Positions 51,930 through 61,129 are shown, counted from the stretch's first letter. The stretch is DNA of 64,000 nt from Paenibacillus sp. FSL W8-0186 (GCF_037969765.1 NZ_CP150207.1:1226001-1290000), one strand, 5' to 3'. Notes: generated by a model not told the origin, from the sequence alone. A program made the numbers and translations.

Positions 51930-53270
51930 ATGAAGGTTTTTCAACGCAAATATTACATACTTGTCGCTGTCCTGGCGATGCTTGGGGGATTGTTTGGCGC
52001 TACTGGCGGCAACGCGCAGGCCGCGAAGGCGGACGATGCGTTCATTCAAGAAATGGCGCAGCAGTATCAAGCCATCCGCGACGAATTCCGGGGTCAGTAT
52101 GACTCGGATTTGAAACGGATTCGGGGAGATTACGAGCAATTTCTGCAGAAGTCCAGAGAGGATCAGGCAACACTGGAGAAGCTGCTGGACGAGGATCTGG
52201 CTTATTTGACGGAGCTGCTCAGAGAGGATTATAAACAGCTGCAGGCGGCTTACGGCAAACAATCGAGCTATCGAAGCAAATTGCAGGAATATGACCGGGC
52301 GATTAATCCGAATTATTCCTCCGGCCCGTTATGGAAGTACAGCAAGGAAAGCGCTAAGAGCTATTCCTCAAGCATCCATTGGAAATTCAATAATGAGATT
52401 AACCCTAACTATTCCAGCAGTCTGATGTGGAAATACAGCAATAATGTTAATCCGTCCTATTCCTCAAGCATCATGTGGAAATATGCCAATACGATGAATC
52501 CGAACTATAGCAGCAGCCTGATGTGGAGGCTGGATAATGAGAGCAATCCGTCCTATTCCTCCAGTACGATGTGGAGGTATGCGCAGGGCGGCATGAGTCT
52601 GACCACAGCGAAGGAGCAAATGGCCACGATTTTTGCCAATGCGAGAAAGGATCTACAGGCTGCCCGGGATGAAGCAGTGAACGATATGAACCGGCTGAAA
52701 GCCGAAACGGAATCGTCCATTATCGCACTTCGTAACAACAGCGTAGAGAAATTGCAGCTGCAGCGGGCTGCGAGTCTATCGCAAATTTCGTCTATCCGGG
52801 AGCGTAACTTCGGAAAAGGCATTACACCGGACAAGCTGCAAATCAGCTTCGATAAAATCAGAGTGATCATCGATGGTGAAATCATGGTGTTTGAACAGCC
52901 GCCAGTCATGAAAAACGGCAGTACGCTCGTGCCCATGAGAGCCATTTTCGAGCGTCTGGGCGCTACCTTGAAGTGGGATGCCAAAACGCAGTCGGTAGCC
53001 GCAACCAAAGGCGATACGAGCATTGAGCTGACTTTGGGCAGCAAGGCCGCAAAGAAGAATGGACAGGTCATCAACCTGGATGCGCCGGGGCAGCTTGTCG
53101 GTTCTCACACGATGGTGCCAATCCGCTTCATCGGCGAATCGCTGGGTGCCACGGTAAAGTGGGACAGTGCGACGCTGACCGTATACATTACAACGACCCC
53201 TGAGGAATCCGGCGATATCCTCCCGTCAGAGACAGAGGAACCGGTAACGGGCAGTGTTACTTCAAGCTAA
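51930..53270 (+). CDS. Secreted stalk-domain protein with six 16-residue repeats
   Basis: The 446-residue protein has a signal peptide (cleavage near residue 30-33 after NAQAA). A coiled-coil region (35-120) is followed by six exact-length 16-residue repeats (125-220) of pattern xNPxYSSSxMWKYxNx, then a second coiled coil (about 225-295). The C-terminal copper amine oxidase N-type (stalk) domain (about 310-425) has two VPMRAIFERLGATLKWD / VPIRFIGESLGATVKWD halves. Stalk domains are common in Paenibacillus surface proteins. The repeats keep Tyr, three Ser and Trp and do not match a domain I know. AAAGGAGAAGG precedes ATG 51930. Probable cell-surface or exported structural protein; function unknown. 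Confidence 0.88.
   Translation: MKVFQRKYYILVAVLAMLGGLFGATGGNAQAAKADDAFIQEMAQQYQAIRDEFRGQYDSDLKRIRGDYEQFLQKSREDQATLEKLLDEDLAYLTELLREDYKQLQAAYGKQSSYRSKLQEYDRAINPNYSSGPLWKYSKESAKSYSSSIHWKFNNEINPNYSSSLMWKYSNNVNPSYSSSIMWKYANTMNPNYSSSLMWRLDNESNPSYSSSTMWRYAQGGMSLTTAKEQMATIFANARKDLQAARDEAVNDMNRLKAETESSIIALRNNSVEKLQLQRAASLSQISSIRERNFGKGITPDKLQISFDKIRVIIDGEIMVFEQPPVMKNGSTLVPMRAIFERLGATLKWDAKTQSVAATKGDTSIELTLGSKAAKKNGQVINLDAPGQLVGSHTMVPIRFIGESLGATVKWDSATLTVYITTTPEESGDILPSETEEPVTGSVTSS
52302..52589 (+). repeat. Six 48-bp coding repeats
   Basis: These encode the 16-residue repeats of the stalk protein. Unit 2 is the most diverged (SAKSYSSSIHWKFNNE); units 3 and 5, and units 4 and 6, are most alike, suggesting duplication of a two-unit block. 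Confidence 0.9.
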
Positions 53271-53291
53271 AATAGTAGAATAAGGCGTTTG

Positions 53292-53333
53292 AAAAAAGCC
53301 CCTTAACAGATCGTTGATCTTGTTAAGGGGCTT
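53292..53333 (-). terminator. Intrinsic terminator of the fructose PTS gene
   Basis: AAGCCCCTTAACA (53296-53308) pairs perfectly with TGTTAAGGGGCTT (53321-53333), with GATC/GATC in the loop. On the minus strand it is followed by a T run, so it terminates the PTS gene 12 bp beyond its stop and may also stop the stalk gene. Confidence 0.9.
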
Positions 53334-53345
53334 GCCGCTTCCAAT

Positions 53346-55364
53346 TTACCTGATCTCATCCAGAAGCGCGTAGGCTTCCTGTTTCGATTGAACCTGTAAC
53401 AGCTGATCCCGGAAGTTATCGTCCATCAGTTTGCGGGAGAGCATTTGCAGTATTTTGAGATGCTCATTGCCTCTGTTCTCGGCAGGGACCGCAATCATAA
53501 AGATCAATTTGGCTGCGGTACCGTCTACGCTGTTCCAATCGACGCCGTCCTGCCTGATTCCGAATACGACACGCGGCACCAAGACAGCGCTTGATTTGCC
53601 GTGCGGTACGGCGATGTTCATGCCGATACCGGTGGAGCTTTCCTGCTCACGGTTTAGTATCGCTTGTTTGAACTCGGAAGCCGAGCTGATCGCTCCATCC
53701 GCCTGCAGCATCCCGATCATCTCATCAATGACACCGTCACGGGACGTGGCCGTTAATTCGGTTTCGATAAGATCCAAACTAATAATATCCGTGAATTTAC
53801 TAATAGGCTTATGTTGCTCTGCCGTTGGAGACTTGGTTGCAGGTTCTGCAGCAGGCGCAGCAACAGCTTCATTCGCTGGGGAAATTTCAGAATCAGCTTT
53901 AGCGTTGTCTTTACCGCTAGCCTTGTCCTCTGCGATTGCTCCATTAGCTGAAGCGAATTGAGGCTGAACAACATCCTTCTTTAGCAGCTTGATCATCAAT
54001 GCCGTCACGAATGAGCCGATAATGACAGCGATAAAGAACATAACTACGTTATCGACTGCGCCCAGTACGGCAACGATAGGGCCGCCGTGTGCTACCCGGT
54101 CGCCAACCTGGCCGATCATGGCGATGACTGATCCGGTCATGGAGCCGATCATGATGCTGGGAATGACACGCAGCGGATCTTGGGAGGCGAAGGGAATCGC
54201 CCCTTCCGTGATGCCGAACAATCCCATGGTGAACGATGCCTTGCCGGACTCCCGTTCCGCATCATGGAACTTCCGTTTGAACAGGAACGTCGCAAGTCCG
54301 AGCCCGATCGGCGGAATACAGATTGCAACGGCAATCGGTCCCATAATTTCATAGTTGCCTTCCCCGATCATCGCCGAGCCGAACAAGAAAGCAACCTTGT
54401 TCACTGGGCCGCCCATATCAAAGGAAATCATCGCCCCGAGAATTAAGGCCAACAGGATTGAACTGGTTCCCTGCATGCTGGCCAGCCAGGAGGTCAAGAA
54501 TTCAAAAAACTTCGCAATCGGTCCGCCAAGAAGAAGAATAAAAGCGAGACCGACGATCAGCGACGCCAATACCGGGATGATGATAATCGGCATGATAGGA
54601 GCAATCGCTTTGGGCACCTTCCATTTCTTGATCCACAGCGCCACATAACCTGCCAGGAAGCCGGCGATAATTCCGCCGATAAATCCGGCGCCTGCCTCAC
54701 TGCCGTAGAAGCTGCCGTTCGCGGCGATGAAGCCGCCGATCATCCCCGGAGCAAGGCCAGGCCGGTCAGCGATACTAAAAGCGATAAACCCGGCCAGGAT
54801 CGGCACCATAAAGGTAAAAGCAGCCCCGCCCAGACTTTCGACGATTTTCCAGAAGGAGCCTTCCGGAATTTGCAGTCCGCCTGGCGTCGGTTCTCCGCCT
54901 ATGGACAGGGCAATCGCGATCAGCAGCCCGCCTACGACGATAAACGGTACCATGTAGGATACACCGCTCATCAGATGGCGGTAAATTTGGTTTTGCTTGG
55001 CTGCCTGCTGCCTGCCGCTGCCGCCGGAAGGCTCTTGCCCCGGACGGGCCTGATAGACAGGTACATCACCGCGAACGAGCTTTTCGATCAAAGCCTCCGG
55101 ATTTCGAATCCCATCCTGAACCCCAGCGACCAACAGCTTTTTGCCGACAAAGCGGCTTTTGTCTACATGCTTGTCAGCGGCAATAATGATGCCGTCCGCT
55201 TGGGCAATGTCCTCTTCTGAAAACTCATTCTCTACGCCGATAGAGCCTTGGGTTTCCACTTTCATGCCGACTCCTAGCTTGTCGGCCGCCTTCTGCAAAT
55301 TTTCAGCGGCCATGTAAGTATGCGCAATGCCGTTAGGGCATGAGGTAATGGCTAAAAATTTCAT
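53346..55364 (-). CDS. fruA: Fructose-type PTS transporter EIIBCA
   Basis: The 672-residue protein fuses EIIB (residues 1-100; phospho-Cys in ITSCPNGIAHTYMAAENL), EIIC (about 130-470; eight or so membrane segments with GGLLIAIALSIGG and ITEGAIPFASQDPLR) and, after an alanine/lysine-rich linker, EIIA (about 525-672; phospho-His in NIAVPHGKS). It imports and phosphorylates fructose or a related hexose. GGGGAGG precedes ATG 55364. No 1-phosphofructokinase gene is adjacent. The PRD regulator lies upstream on the same strand, 105 bp away, and a cre-like word stands 21 bp before the start. Confidence 0.93.
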   Translation of the reverse strand: MKFLAITSCPNGIAHTYMAAENLQKAADKLGVGMKVETQGSIGVENEFSEEDIAQADGIIIAADKHVDKSRFVGKKLLVAGVQDGIRNPEALIEKLVRGDVPVYQARPGQEPSGGSGRQQAAKQNQIYRHLMSGVSYMVPFIVVGGLLIAIALSIGGEPTPGGLQIPEGSFWKIVESLGGAAFTFMVPILAGFIAFSIADRPGLAPGMIGGFIAANGSFYGSEAGAGFIGGIIAGFLAGYVALWIKKWKVPKAIAPIMPIIIIPVLASLIVGLAFILLLGGPIAKFFEFLTSWLASMQGTSSILLALILGAMISFDMGGPVNKVAFLFGSAMIGEGNYEIMGPIAVAICIPPIGLGLATFLFKRKFHDAERESGKASFTMGLFGITEGAIPFASQDPLRVIPSIMIGSMTGSVIAMIGQVGDRVAHGGPIVAVLGAVDNVVMFFIAVIIGSFVTALMIKLLKKDVVQPQFASANGAIAEDKASGKDNAKADSEISPANEAVAAPAAEPATKSPTAEQHKPISKFTDIISLDLIETELTATSRDGVIDEMIGMLQADGAISSASEFKQAILNREQESSTGIGMNIAVPHGKSSAVLVPRVVFGIRQDGVDWNSVDGTAAKLIFMIAVPAENRGNEHLKILQMLSRKLMDDNFRDQLLQVQSKQEAYALLDEIR

Positions 55365-55384
55365 TTGGAGAACCTCCCCTTTGT

Positions 55385-55398
55385 TTAAATCGTTTACA
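55385..55398 (-). promoter_or_regulatory. Candidate cre site upstream of the fructose PTS gene
   Basis: On the minus strand TGTAAACGATTTAA fits TGNAANCGNTNNCA except at position 13, 21 bp before the start codon, a position where CcpA would block transcription. Confidence 0.4.
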
Positions 55399-55468
55399 TC
55401 TAGATATTAACCTAATCAAACAGGGGAAAAAGTTATTATTTTTACCGCAGCTTCCGGCAAAATACGTT

Positions 55469-57409
55469 TTATAGGAGTGAAAAGATCTCCTCTGGCTGCT
55501 CGGCCCGGATCAGCTTCTCCACCAGGGAGGGCTGCTCGCTAAGCAGCGAAAGCCGGTGGAACAGCTTCTTCGTATTCTCCTGCTCCTGACTCCGCAGCGC
55601 CAGCATGAATACGATTGAGACCTTGTCCTGCTCCCAATCCAGCGGTTCCTTTAAGGTAGCAATGGCAATTTGCGATTGCTTCACGAGCTTGGGATCGCCG
55701 TGAGGGATAGCAATTCCGCCGCCGATGGCCGTCGAGGAGGCTCTTTCCCTCAGGAGTGCCTGATGAGCATAGTTTTGCTCTACATAGCCTTTGGCATACA
55801 GGAGGTTGGCCATTTGCTCGATAATTTCGAACCGATGGGACACTTCGACCTGAGTAAGAATCAGAGCTGGCTCCGTGTGCATTTGCAAGAAAGAAGCCGA
55901 GGCATCCGGCGAATGCTCCTCCAATTGTTCAAGAAAACTGGCGATTTTCTTTACGTCCGCAGCCTCCAGCAGAGGAGATACCTCGACATGAGGAACATCA
56001 ATGCCGTCCAGCGGAATAGTCGTTACGATAAAATCCACCGGATGACGATCCAGGTATGCCTTCAGATCCGCCCTTCGAACGGAGTCGAGTACTTGGATGG
56101 CGCTGAATTTGCGCTCCAGCTTCGAGCGCAGAATTTGCGAGATGCCTATCCCCATGTGGCATACGGTGACGATATTCCTGATGAGCTTCGTCTGTTTGTT
56201 TAACCGTTCGATGGCTGCCTGAAAATGCAGGGTAAGATAAGCGGCCTCATCTTCCGGGATTGCAAAATTGAAATTGCGGTTCAGCTCGTTAGCCGCATAA
56301 ATCACCATGCTGAACATATAGGGATACATTTTCTTAATATCGTGCAGCAGCGGGTTCGTTACACTCAGCCCGTAGCTCAAGCGATGGATCGTTGAACTTA
56401 AATGGATGCCGAGTCCTTCCTTGAGTGCGGCATCCTGCCCAAAATCAATAAATGTCAGGCTGGACATTTTCCGCAATAGAGATTCCAGAATTTCGGTCAC
56501 TTCTGCGGTAATTTTCAGCGGTTGTTCGGGCAGATCGGCTGTCTCTATCCGGCTGTGCGAACGGATTTTTGCGCCTAATAAATGCGCCGTTAAATAAACG
56601 AGCTCATCCGCAGAGAAATGGACCGAGAAGGAGCGCTCCAGTGGTTGAGTAAAGGCGAGCGTCCACTGGTACTCTCTTTTATTGCGAATAAAGGCTTGTT
56701 CCTGCTTGGAAAAGGAAATCGGCTGATTCAGCTTCGTACGTCTTATCATGAGGAGGGTATGGACGAGCAAATTATCAAAGGCTTCATCCGTAAAATGAAC
56801 GGATTGCTCCTCCTCCAGCCGTTTCAACTCCCGGGTTACGATATCCACCTCATAGGCTTCAAACTGCCTTTTGATGAAGTGGTTGGTCGTAGTCCCGATT
56901 AATTGGGACACTTTGGAGAGGGCGGCTCGCTTGTCTTTCTCGGCACCCTCGATTGTAATTCCGACTTTCTGTTTGGAGACGACGGCAAGCTTTCTTTTTT
57001 CCAGCCACGGATGCAGTGAATCCAAATCCTTTTTAATGACGGAACGATTGACGTAATATTTATCTGCCAATTCCTGAAGCGTTGTAGGCTTGGTATTCAT
57101 GAGAAGCTCGTAGGCGAGCGCGGCCATCCGGTTATCGTCCCGTTCATATCCGCTATCTTGAACAGAGCGGAATAATTGGTGGAACAGCCTGGCCCGCTCT
57201 TGTTCTTCGATGTCGAGCTTCACGCCGATCCCTGGCTTGCGCAGCAGTCTGGCACTTCCGTGTTGAGCCAGGTAAACGTCAATGGCATCGAAATCATTTC
57301 GAATCGTTTTCTCCGAACAGCTTAAATTCATCGCCAAGTCGCGCACTATAAAATACCGGCCAGCATCGCTTAACAGCATTCGCAATATTTCCTGTTGACG
57401 CGTATTCAT
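55469..57409 (-). CDS. PRD-containing PTS-regulated transcriptional activator (MtlR/ManR/LicR type)
   Basis: The 646-residue protein is a multidomain regulator: N-terminal helix-turn-helix (about 1-60, RQQEILRMLLSDAGRYFIVRDLA), a second Mga-like HTH (about 85-165), two PRD domains (about 190-390; conserved His in YLTAHLLG and YLTLHFQ), an EIIB-like domain with Cys in TVCHMGIGIS (about 415), and EIIA-like domain with His in IAIPHGDPKL (about 575). PTS components phosphorylate such proteins to tune activity. It directly precedes fruA on the same strand, so fruA is the likely target. A consensus-like promoter lies upstream at 57467-57495. Confidence 0.92.
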   Translation of the reverse strand: MNTRQQEILRMLLSDAGRYFIVRDLAMNLSCSEKTIRNDFDAIDVYLAQHGSARLLRKPGIGVKLDIEEQERARLFHQLFRSVQDSGYERDDNRMAALAYELLMNTKPTTLQELADKYYVNRSVIKKDLDSLHPWLEKRKLAVVSKQKVGITIEGAEKDKRAALSKVSQLIGTTTNHFIKRQFEAYEVDIVTRELKRLEEEQSVHFTDEAFDNLLVHTLLMIRRTKLNQPISFSKQEQAFIRNKREYQWTLAFTQPLERSFSVHFSADELVYLTAHLLGAKIRSHSRIETADLPEQPLKITAEVTEILESLLRKMSSLTFIDFGQDAALKEGLGIHLSSTIHRLSYGLSVTNPLLHDIKKMYPYMFSMVIYAANELNRNFNFAIPEDEAAYLTLHFQAAIERLNKQTKLIRNIVTVCHMGIGISQILRSKLERKFSAIQVLDSVRRADLKAYLDRHPVDFIVTTIPLDGIDVPHVEVSPLLEAADVKKIASFLEQLEEHSPDASASFLQMHTEPALILTQVEVSHRFEIIEQMANLLYAKGYVEQNYAHQALLRERASSTAIGGGIAIPHGDPKLVKQSQIAIATLKEPLDWEQDKVSIVFMLALRSQEQENTKKLFHRLSLLSEQPSLVEKLIRAEQPEEIFSLL

Positions 57410-57466
57410 CGTTCATTCCACACCTTGCCTAAAATTCTAAGTAATTTCCATGCATAAATCGCTCCC

Positions 57467-57495
57467 ATTATAGCCTAGCCCAGGCAGTTATCCAA
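57467..57495 (-). promoter_or_regulatory. Promoter of the PRD regulator gene
   Basis: On the minus strand TTGGAT (57490-57495) and TATAAT (57467-57472) are 17 bp apart, 58 bp before the start codon. Confidence 0.6.
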
Positions 57496-57625
57496 ACCCA
57501 ATTCACTAGCACACATGCTGGCTGACCGAATAAAGATGGTGAATCCGCCCGGAAATTGGTAGTATGAGGGAATAGGAGCAAACCATTAAGGCTATCTCCA
57601 GCAAATAGCGACTGGGAGGAAGGAT

Positions 57626-58621
57626 ATGAAGGAGAACACGAGAAAGACAATCCGCTGGGGCATCATGGGGACGGGCTGGATTGCCGAGAAATTTGCCGCA
57701 GATTTAACGCATGTCAGCAATGGGGAAGGAATGGCGGTCGGCTCGCGAACTCTGAATAGCGCGAACCAGTTTGCCGCGAAATTCAATATCCCTCGGGCGT
57801 ATGGAAGCTATGAGGAGTTGGTGAGCGACCCGGAGATCGATGCGATTTATGTGGCGACTCCGCATCCTTTTCACCGGGATAATGTCATCACCGCTCTAAG
57901 TGGCGGGAAAGCCGTTTTGTGCGAGAAGCCCTTCACGGTGAACAGCAGGGAGCTTGAAGAGATTATCGCGGTGGCCAAGGAGAAACGGCTGTTCTTGATG
58001 GAGGCGATGTGGACGAGGTTTCTGCCGCCGATCATTCAGGTCAGACAATGGCTGGAGGAAGGAAGAATCGGTGAGATCAAGCTGCTCAAGGCGGAATTCG
58101 GCTTTCGCAGCGACTGGAATCCAAGCGGCAGATTGCTGAATCCGGAGCTTGGAGGCGGTGCATTGCTGGATGCAGGGATTTATCCGGTATCGTTCGCATC
58201 CATGATTTTTGGCCCAAATCCGGAGCAGGTATGGAGCACGGCCCATATCGGCGAGACGGGAGTCGACGAGCACTTCTCCATATTGCTGGATTATGGGCAA
58301 GGGCGCTCAGCTTCTCTTCACGGTGCGGTCAGGCTCGCTCTTACGAACGAAGCTTATATTTACGGGACGGAAGGTTCGATTCATATCCCTTCATTCCTGA
58401 ACGCCACGAAGGCTGTTCTTCACGTGAACGGGCAGGAACCGGTTGAGGTAAAGGATGACCGGACTGCTGTGGGGTATGCATTTGAAGCCGAGGAGGTAGG
58501 CAGATGCCTGCTGGCCGGAGAAACCGAAAGCAGCGCAATCACATTGGCGGAATCGCTCGGAATCATGCAGCTGCTTGATCAGTTAAGAGCCCAGTGGGGC
58601 TTGAAATATCCATTTGAATAG
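57626..58621 (+). CDS. Gfo/Idh/MocA-family oxidoreductase
   Basis: The 331-residue protein has the Rossmann motif GIMGTGWIAEKFA, the catalytic-lysine motif CEKPFTV near residue 94 and the substrate domain with MEAMWTRFLPP and GGGALLDAGIYPVSFAS. These features resemble dimeric dihydrodiol dehydrogenase / glucose-fructose oxidoreductase-like members. It is unrelated in detail to the Gfo/Idh/MocA protein at 12733 except for the fold. GGGAGGAAGG precedes ATG 57626. It is divergent from the PRD regulator gene. Substrate unknown, probably a sugar or cyclic diol. Confidence 0.9.
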   Translation: MKENTRKTIRWGIMGTGWIAEKFAADLTHVSNGEGMAVGSRTLNSANQFAAKFNIPRAYGSYEELVSDPEIDAIYVATPHPFHRDNVITALSGGKAVLCEKPFTVNSRELEEIIAVAKEKRLFLMEAMWTRFLPPIIQVRQWLEEGRIGEIKLLKAEFGFRSDWNPSGRLLNPELGGGALLDAGIYPVSFASMIFGPNPEQVWSTAHIGETGVDEHFSILLDYGQGRSASLHGAVRLALTNEAYIYGTEGSIHIPSFLNATKAVLHVNGQEPVEVKDDRTAVGYAFEAEEVGRCLLAGETESSAITLAESLGIMQLLDQLRAQWGLKYPFE

Positions 58622-58656
58622 CCAGCCGGCATAATATCTATTTTTGCAGGTTAGAG

Positions 58657-58689
58657 CCTTGAATGACTATATGTCTTCAAGGTTTTTTT
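58657..58689 (+). terminator. Intrinsic terminator of the oxidoreductase gene
   Basis: CCTTGAA (58657-58663) pairs with TTCAAGG (58676-58682), followed by seven T. Confidence 0.88.
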
Positions 58690-58758
58690 ATGGGAAATAT
58701 ATCTGATAACCTCCCCCAAAAAGGCATATTGACTATAATATGTAAAAATGATTATTGA

Positions 58759-58772
58759 TGTAACCGCTTTAA
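58759..58772 (+). promoter_or_regulatory. Possible cre site upstream of the pectate lyase gene
   Basis: TGTAACCGCTTTAA fits the cre consensus at all but position 13, about 137 bp before the start codon. TTGACT occurs 27 bp upstream, but no good -10 box was found with it. Confidence 0.3.
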
Positions 58773-58908
58773 AAATTTAGCATAACAATTAGCCCGCAAA
58801 CATTCGCATCCAGATATAATCCTTATTTCTTAGAGGAGGTGAGCCTGCTTACTGCTCCAGGAGTTTTAAGGAAAGGTGCAATATATCCTTTATAATGGAG
58901 GTATGATC

Positions 58909-60774
58909 ATGAATTCCCAATCATCCGTTATTCCGTTTAACATCCGCACTTATAAAATCATCGCCGCTGCCCTATGCCTGGCGCTTATTCTTCCATGGCT
59001 GCCAAGCGGACAGGCAAATGCGGCTGCGCTCTTTAGCGACAATTTTGAAAGCGGTAACAGTAATAATTGGACGTCGACGACCGGTACTTGGGCTGTAGTG
59101 AAGGACGGAAATTCTTATGTATACTCCCAGACGAGCACAAGCGAAGGGCGCACTTCGGCCGGAAACGCCGCATGGACAAACTATGCTGCACAGGCCGATG
59201 TCAAAGTGGAAGATTTCAATGGAACTAATCGCACCTATGTGGCAGGCCGTTATAAGGACGGCAACAACTATTATGCAGCATCACTCTATAATAGCGGAGG
59301 AGGCAAGCTGGAAATCCGCAAGAAAGTGGGCGGCTCCTCCTCGACGCTCGTGACCAAAAATTATCCGCTGTCAACAGGCGTATGGTATAACGTCAAGCTG
59401 GAGCTGTCGGGTTCTACCATCAAAATGTATGTGAACAATACGCTGGAGCTGACGGCCACCGATTCCAGCCTGACCGCCGGAGCCGTCGGCTTCGTGACAG
59501 GTAAAACATTGGCTAAATTCGATAACGTCTCCGTAACGGAGCTTGAAGAGGGCACGACGCCAACGGATCCGCCGCCGAATCCTGATCCGGATCCAGGCAT
59601 CCCGGCTCCTGCAGATGGGGATCTCTACGTAGCTGCTAACGGCTCTGCCAGCAACCCGGGAACGCTGGACAAGCCGACCACGCTTGCTGCGGCCATCACA
59701 AGAATAGCTCCAGGCAAAACAATCTATATGCGCGGAGGGACCTACAGCTTCGATTCCACCATTACGATCGAACGCGGCAATAACGGCACCTCCAGCGCCC
59801 GCAAAAACCTGGTTGCTTATGCCAATGAGAAGCCGGTTCTAGATTTCTCGGCCCAGGCATTTGCCTCTACGAACCGCGGCATTCAATTATATGGGCATTA
59901 TTGGGTAATTAAAGGCCTTGAAATCAAAGGCGCAGGTGATAACGGGCTGTACATTGGCGGAAATTACAACCGGATCGATCAGGTCGAGGCGCATCATAAC
60001 CGGGATACAGGCATTCAAATTGGGCGCTATGCCTCAAGCGCGCAGTTTGATGAATGGCCAAGCTATAATCTGGTCATCAATTCGTATTCCCATGACAACT
60101 ATGACCCGGATAACGGGGAGGATGCGGACGGTTTTGCTGCCAAGCTGACTGTCGGCCCGGGCAACGTATTTGACGGTTGTATCGCAGCCTACAACGTCGA
60201 TGACGGCTGGGATTTGTACACCAAGTCCGATACTGGCCCGATTGGAGCGGTGACGATCCGCAACAGCATTGCCCATCATAATGGTCAGACCTCGGATGGC
60301 ACCTCAACGACGGATAGTGACGGGAATGGCTTCAAGCTGGGCGGAGAGAAAATCGGGGTCAACCACATTGTCGAGAACAGCATCGCCTTCCAGAACAAGA
60401 AGCATGGCTTTACTTACAACAGCAATCCTGGCTCGATCCAAATGAAGAACAATACATCCTGGGCGAATGGACAGAGCAATTTCGCCTTCGATGTCGGCAC
60501 GCATATTTTCACGAACAACTTATCCTTCCAAGGCGGCGCTAGCGATAAGACTAGCGGCACCGATGTGTCCAGCACGAACGTGTGGTGGAAGAACAAAAAA
60601 AGTGAAAACGCCAAAGGACTTCTCGCCAGCGCTGAGGACTTCGTCAGCCTGACCCCAACATTAACGCGCAATAGCGACGGTTCTCCGAATCTGGGCAATT
60701 TCCTGAAGCTTGCTTCTGGGAGTGATTTAATTGGCTCGGGTACACCAAGTGGAACGAATATCGGGGCACGCTAG
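58909..60774 (+). CDS. Secreted PL9-type pectate lyase with N-terminal lectin-like module
   Basis: The 621-residue protein has a signal peptide (cleavage after about residue 38, QANA/A), a concanavalin A-like beta-sandwich (about 40-215; DNFESGNSNNWTSTTGTW), a Pro/Asp-rich linker (TPTDPPPNPDPDPG) and a right-handed beta-helix (about 240-621). Signatures of polysaccharide lyase family 9 are the acidic calcium-binding cluster in NGEDADGFAAKL and NVDDGWDLYTK and the probable catalytic lysine in GNGFKLGGE. It would cleave pectate by beta-elimination outside the cell. GTG 58876 and ATG 58903 are in frame, but GGAGG is seven bases before ATG 58909. Confidence 0.88.
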   Translation: MNSQSSVIPFNIRTYKIIAAALCLALILPWLPSGQANAAALFSDNFESGNSNNWTSTTGTWAVVKDGNSYVYSQTSTSEGRTSAGNAAWTNYAAQADVKVEDFNGTNRTYVAGRYKDGNNYYAASLYNSGGGKLEIRKKVGGSSSTLVTKNYPLSTGVWYNVKLELSGSTIKMYVNNTLELTATDSSLTAGAVGFVTGKTLAKFDNVSVTELEEGTTPTDPPPNPDPDPGIPAPADGDLYVAANGSASNPGTLDKPTTLAAAITRIAPGKTIYMRGGTYSFDSTITIERGNNGTSSARKNLVAYANEKPVLDFSAQAFASTNRGIQLYGHYWVIKGLEIKGAGDNGLYIGGNYNRIDQVEAHHNRDTGIQIGRYASSAQFDEWPSYNLVINSYSHDNYDPDNGEDADGFAAKLTVGPGNVFDGCIAAYNVDDGWDLYTKSDTGPIGAVTIRNSIAHHNGQTSDGTSTTDSDGNGFKLGGEKIGVNHIVENSIAFQNKKHGFTYNSNPGSIQMKNNTSWANGQSNFAFDVGTHIFTNNLSFQGGASDKTSGTDVSSTNVWWKNKKSENAKGLLASAEDFVSLTPTLTRNSDGSPNLGNFLKLASGSDLIGSGTPSGTNIGAR

Positions 60775-60801
60775 GCTCGATTCCGGAGGCAATTAATGAA
60801 T

Positions 60802-60845
60802 GGGGCTGTCCAGAAGTCAGTAAACCCTGACCTTTTGGACGCCCC
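60802..60845 (+). terminator. Long hairpin behind the pectate lyase gene
   Basis: GGGGCTGTCCAGAAGTCAG (60802-60820) pairs with CTGACCTTTTGGACGCCCC (60827-60845) almost throughout. There is no T run behind it, so termination is probable but not certain. Confidence 0.6.
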
Positions 60846-60876
60846 CATCATCTTTAGAGGGGGGCTTGGGGGTTAG

Positions 60877-61075
60877 TGGAATGGATGGGATTGATGTAAT
60901 TGATGGACTGATGGGAATGGTGGGAATGGTGGGAATGATGGGAATGATGGGAATGATGGGAATGATAGGAATGATAGGAATGATAGGAATGATGGGACTT
61001 ATGACGACTGGTGCGACTGGTGAGACTGGTGAGACTGATGGGGCGGGCGGGATTGATGAGATTGATGAGACGGTG
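60877..61075. repeat. 9-bp-period minisatellite
   Basis: Nine clean units at 60913-60993 (two GGGAATGGT, four GGGAATGAT, three AGGAATGAT) are flanked by more degenerate 9-bp units to about 61075 (for example GACTGGTGA). The plus-strand frame (TTG 60866 to 61084) would read Gly-X-Y triplets such as GMM and GET; the minus-strand frame would read Ile-Ile-Pro. AGAGGGGGG precedes the TTG, but translation is doubtful. Confidence 0.9.
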
Positions 61076-61129
61076 AACTCGTAGGGCGGGTCACCTGCCA
61101 ACGGACAGGAGATCCGCTATTTGTTAAAG

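Noticed and set aside
60817..61101. Minus-strand frame rich in Ile-Ile-Pro
   Set aside because: Produced by the 9-bp repeat; no ribosome binding site and improbable composition.
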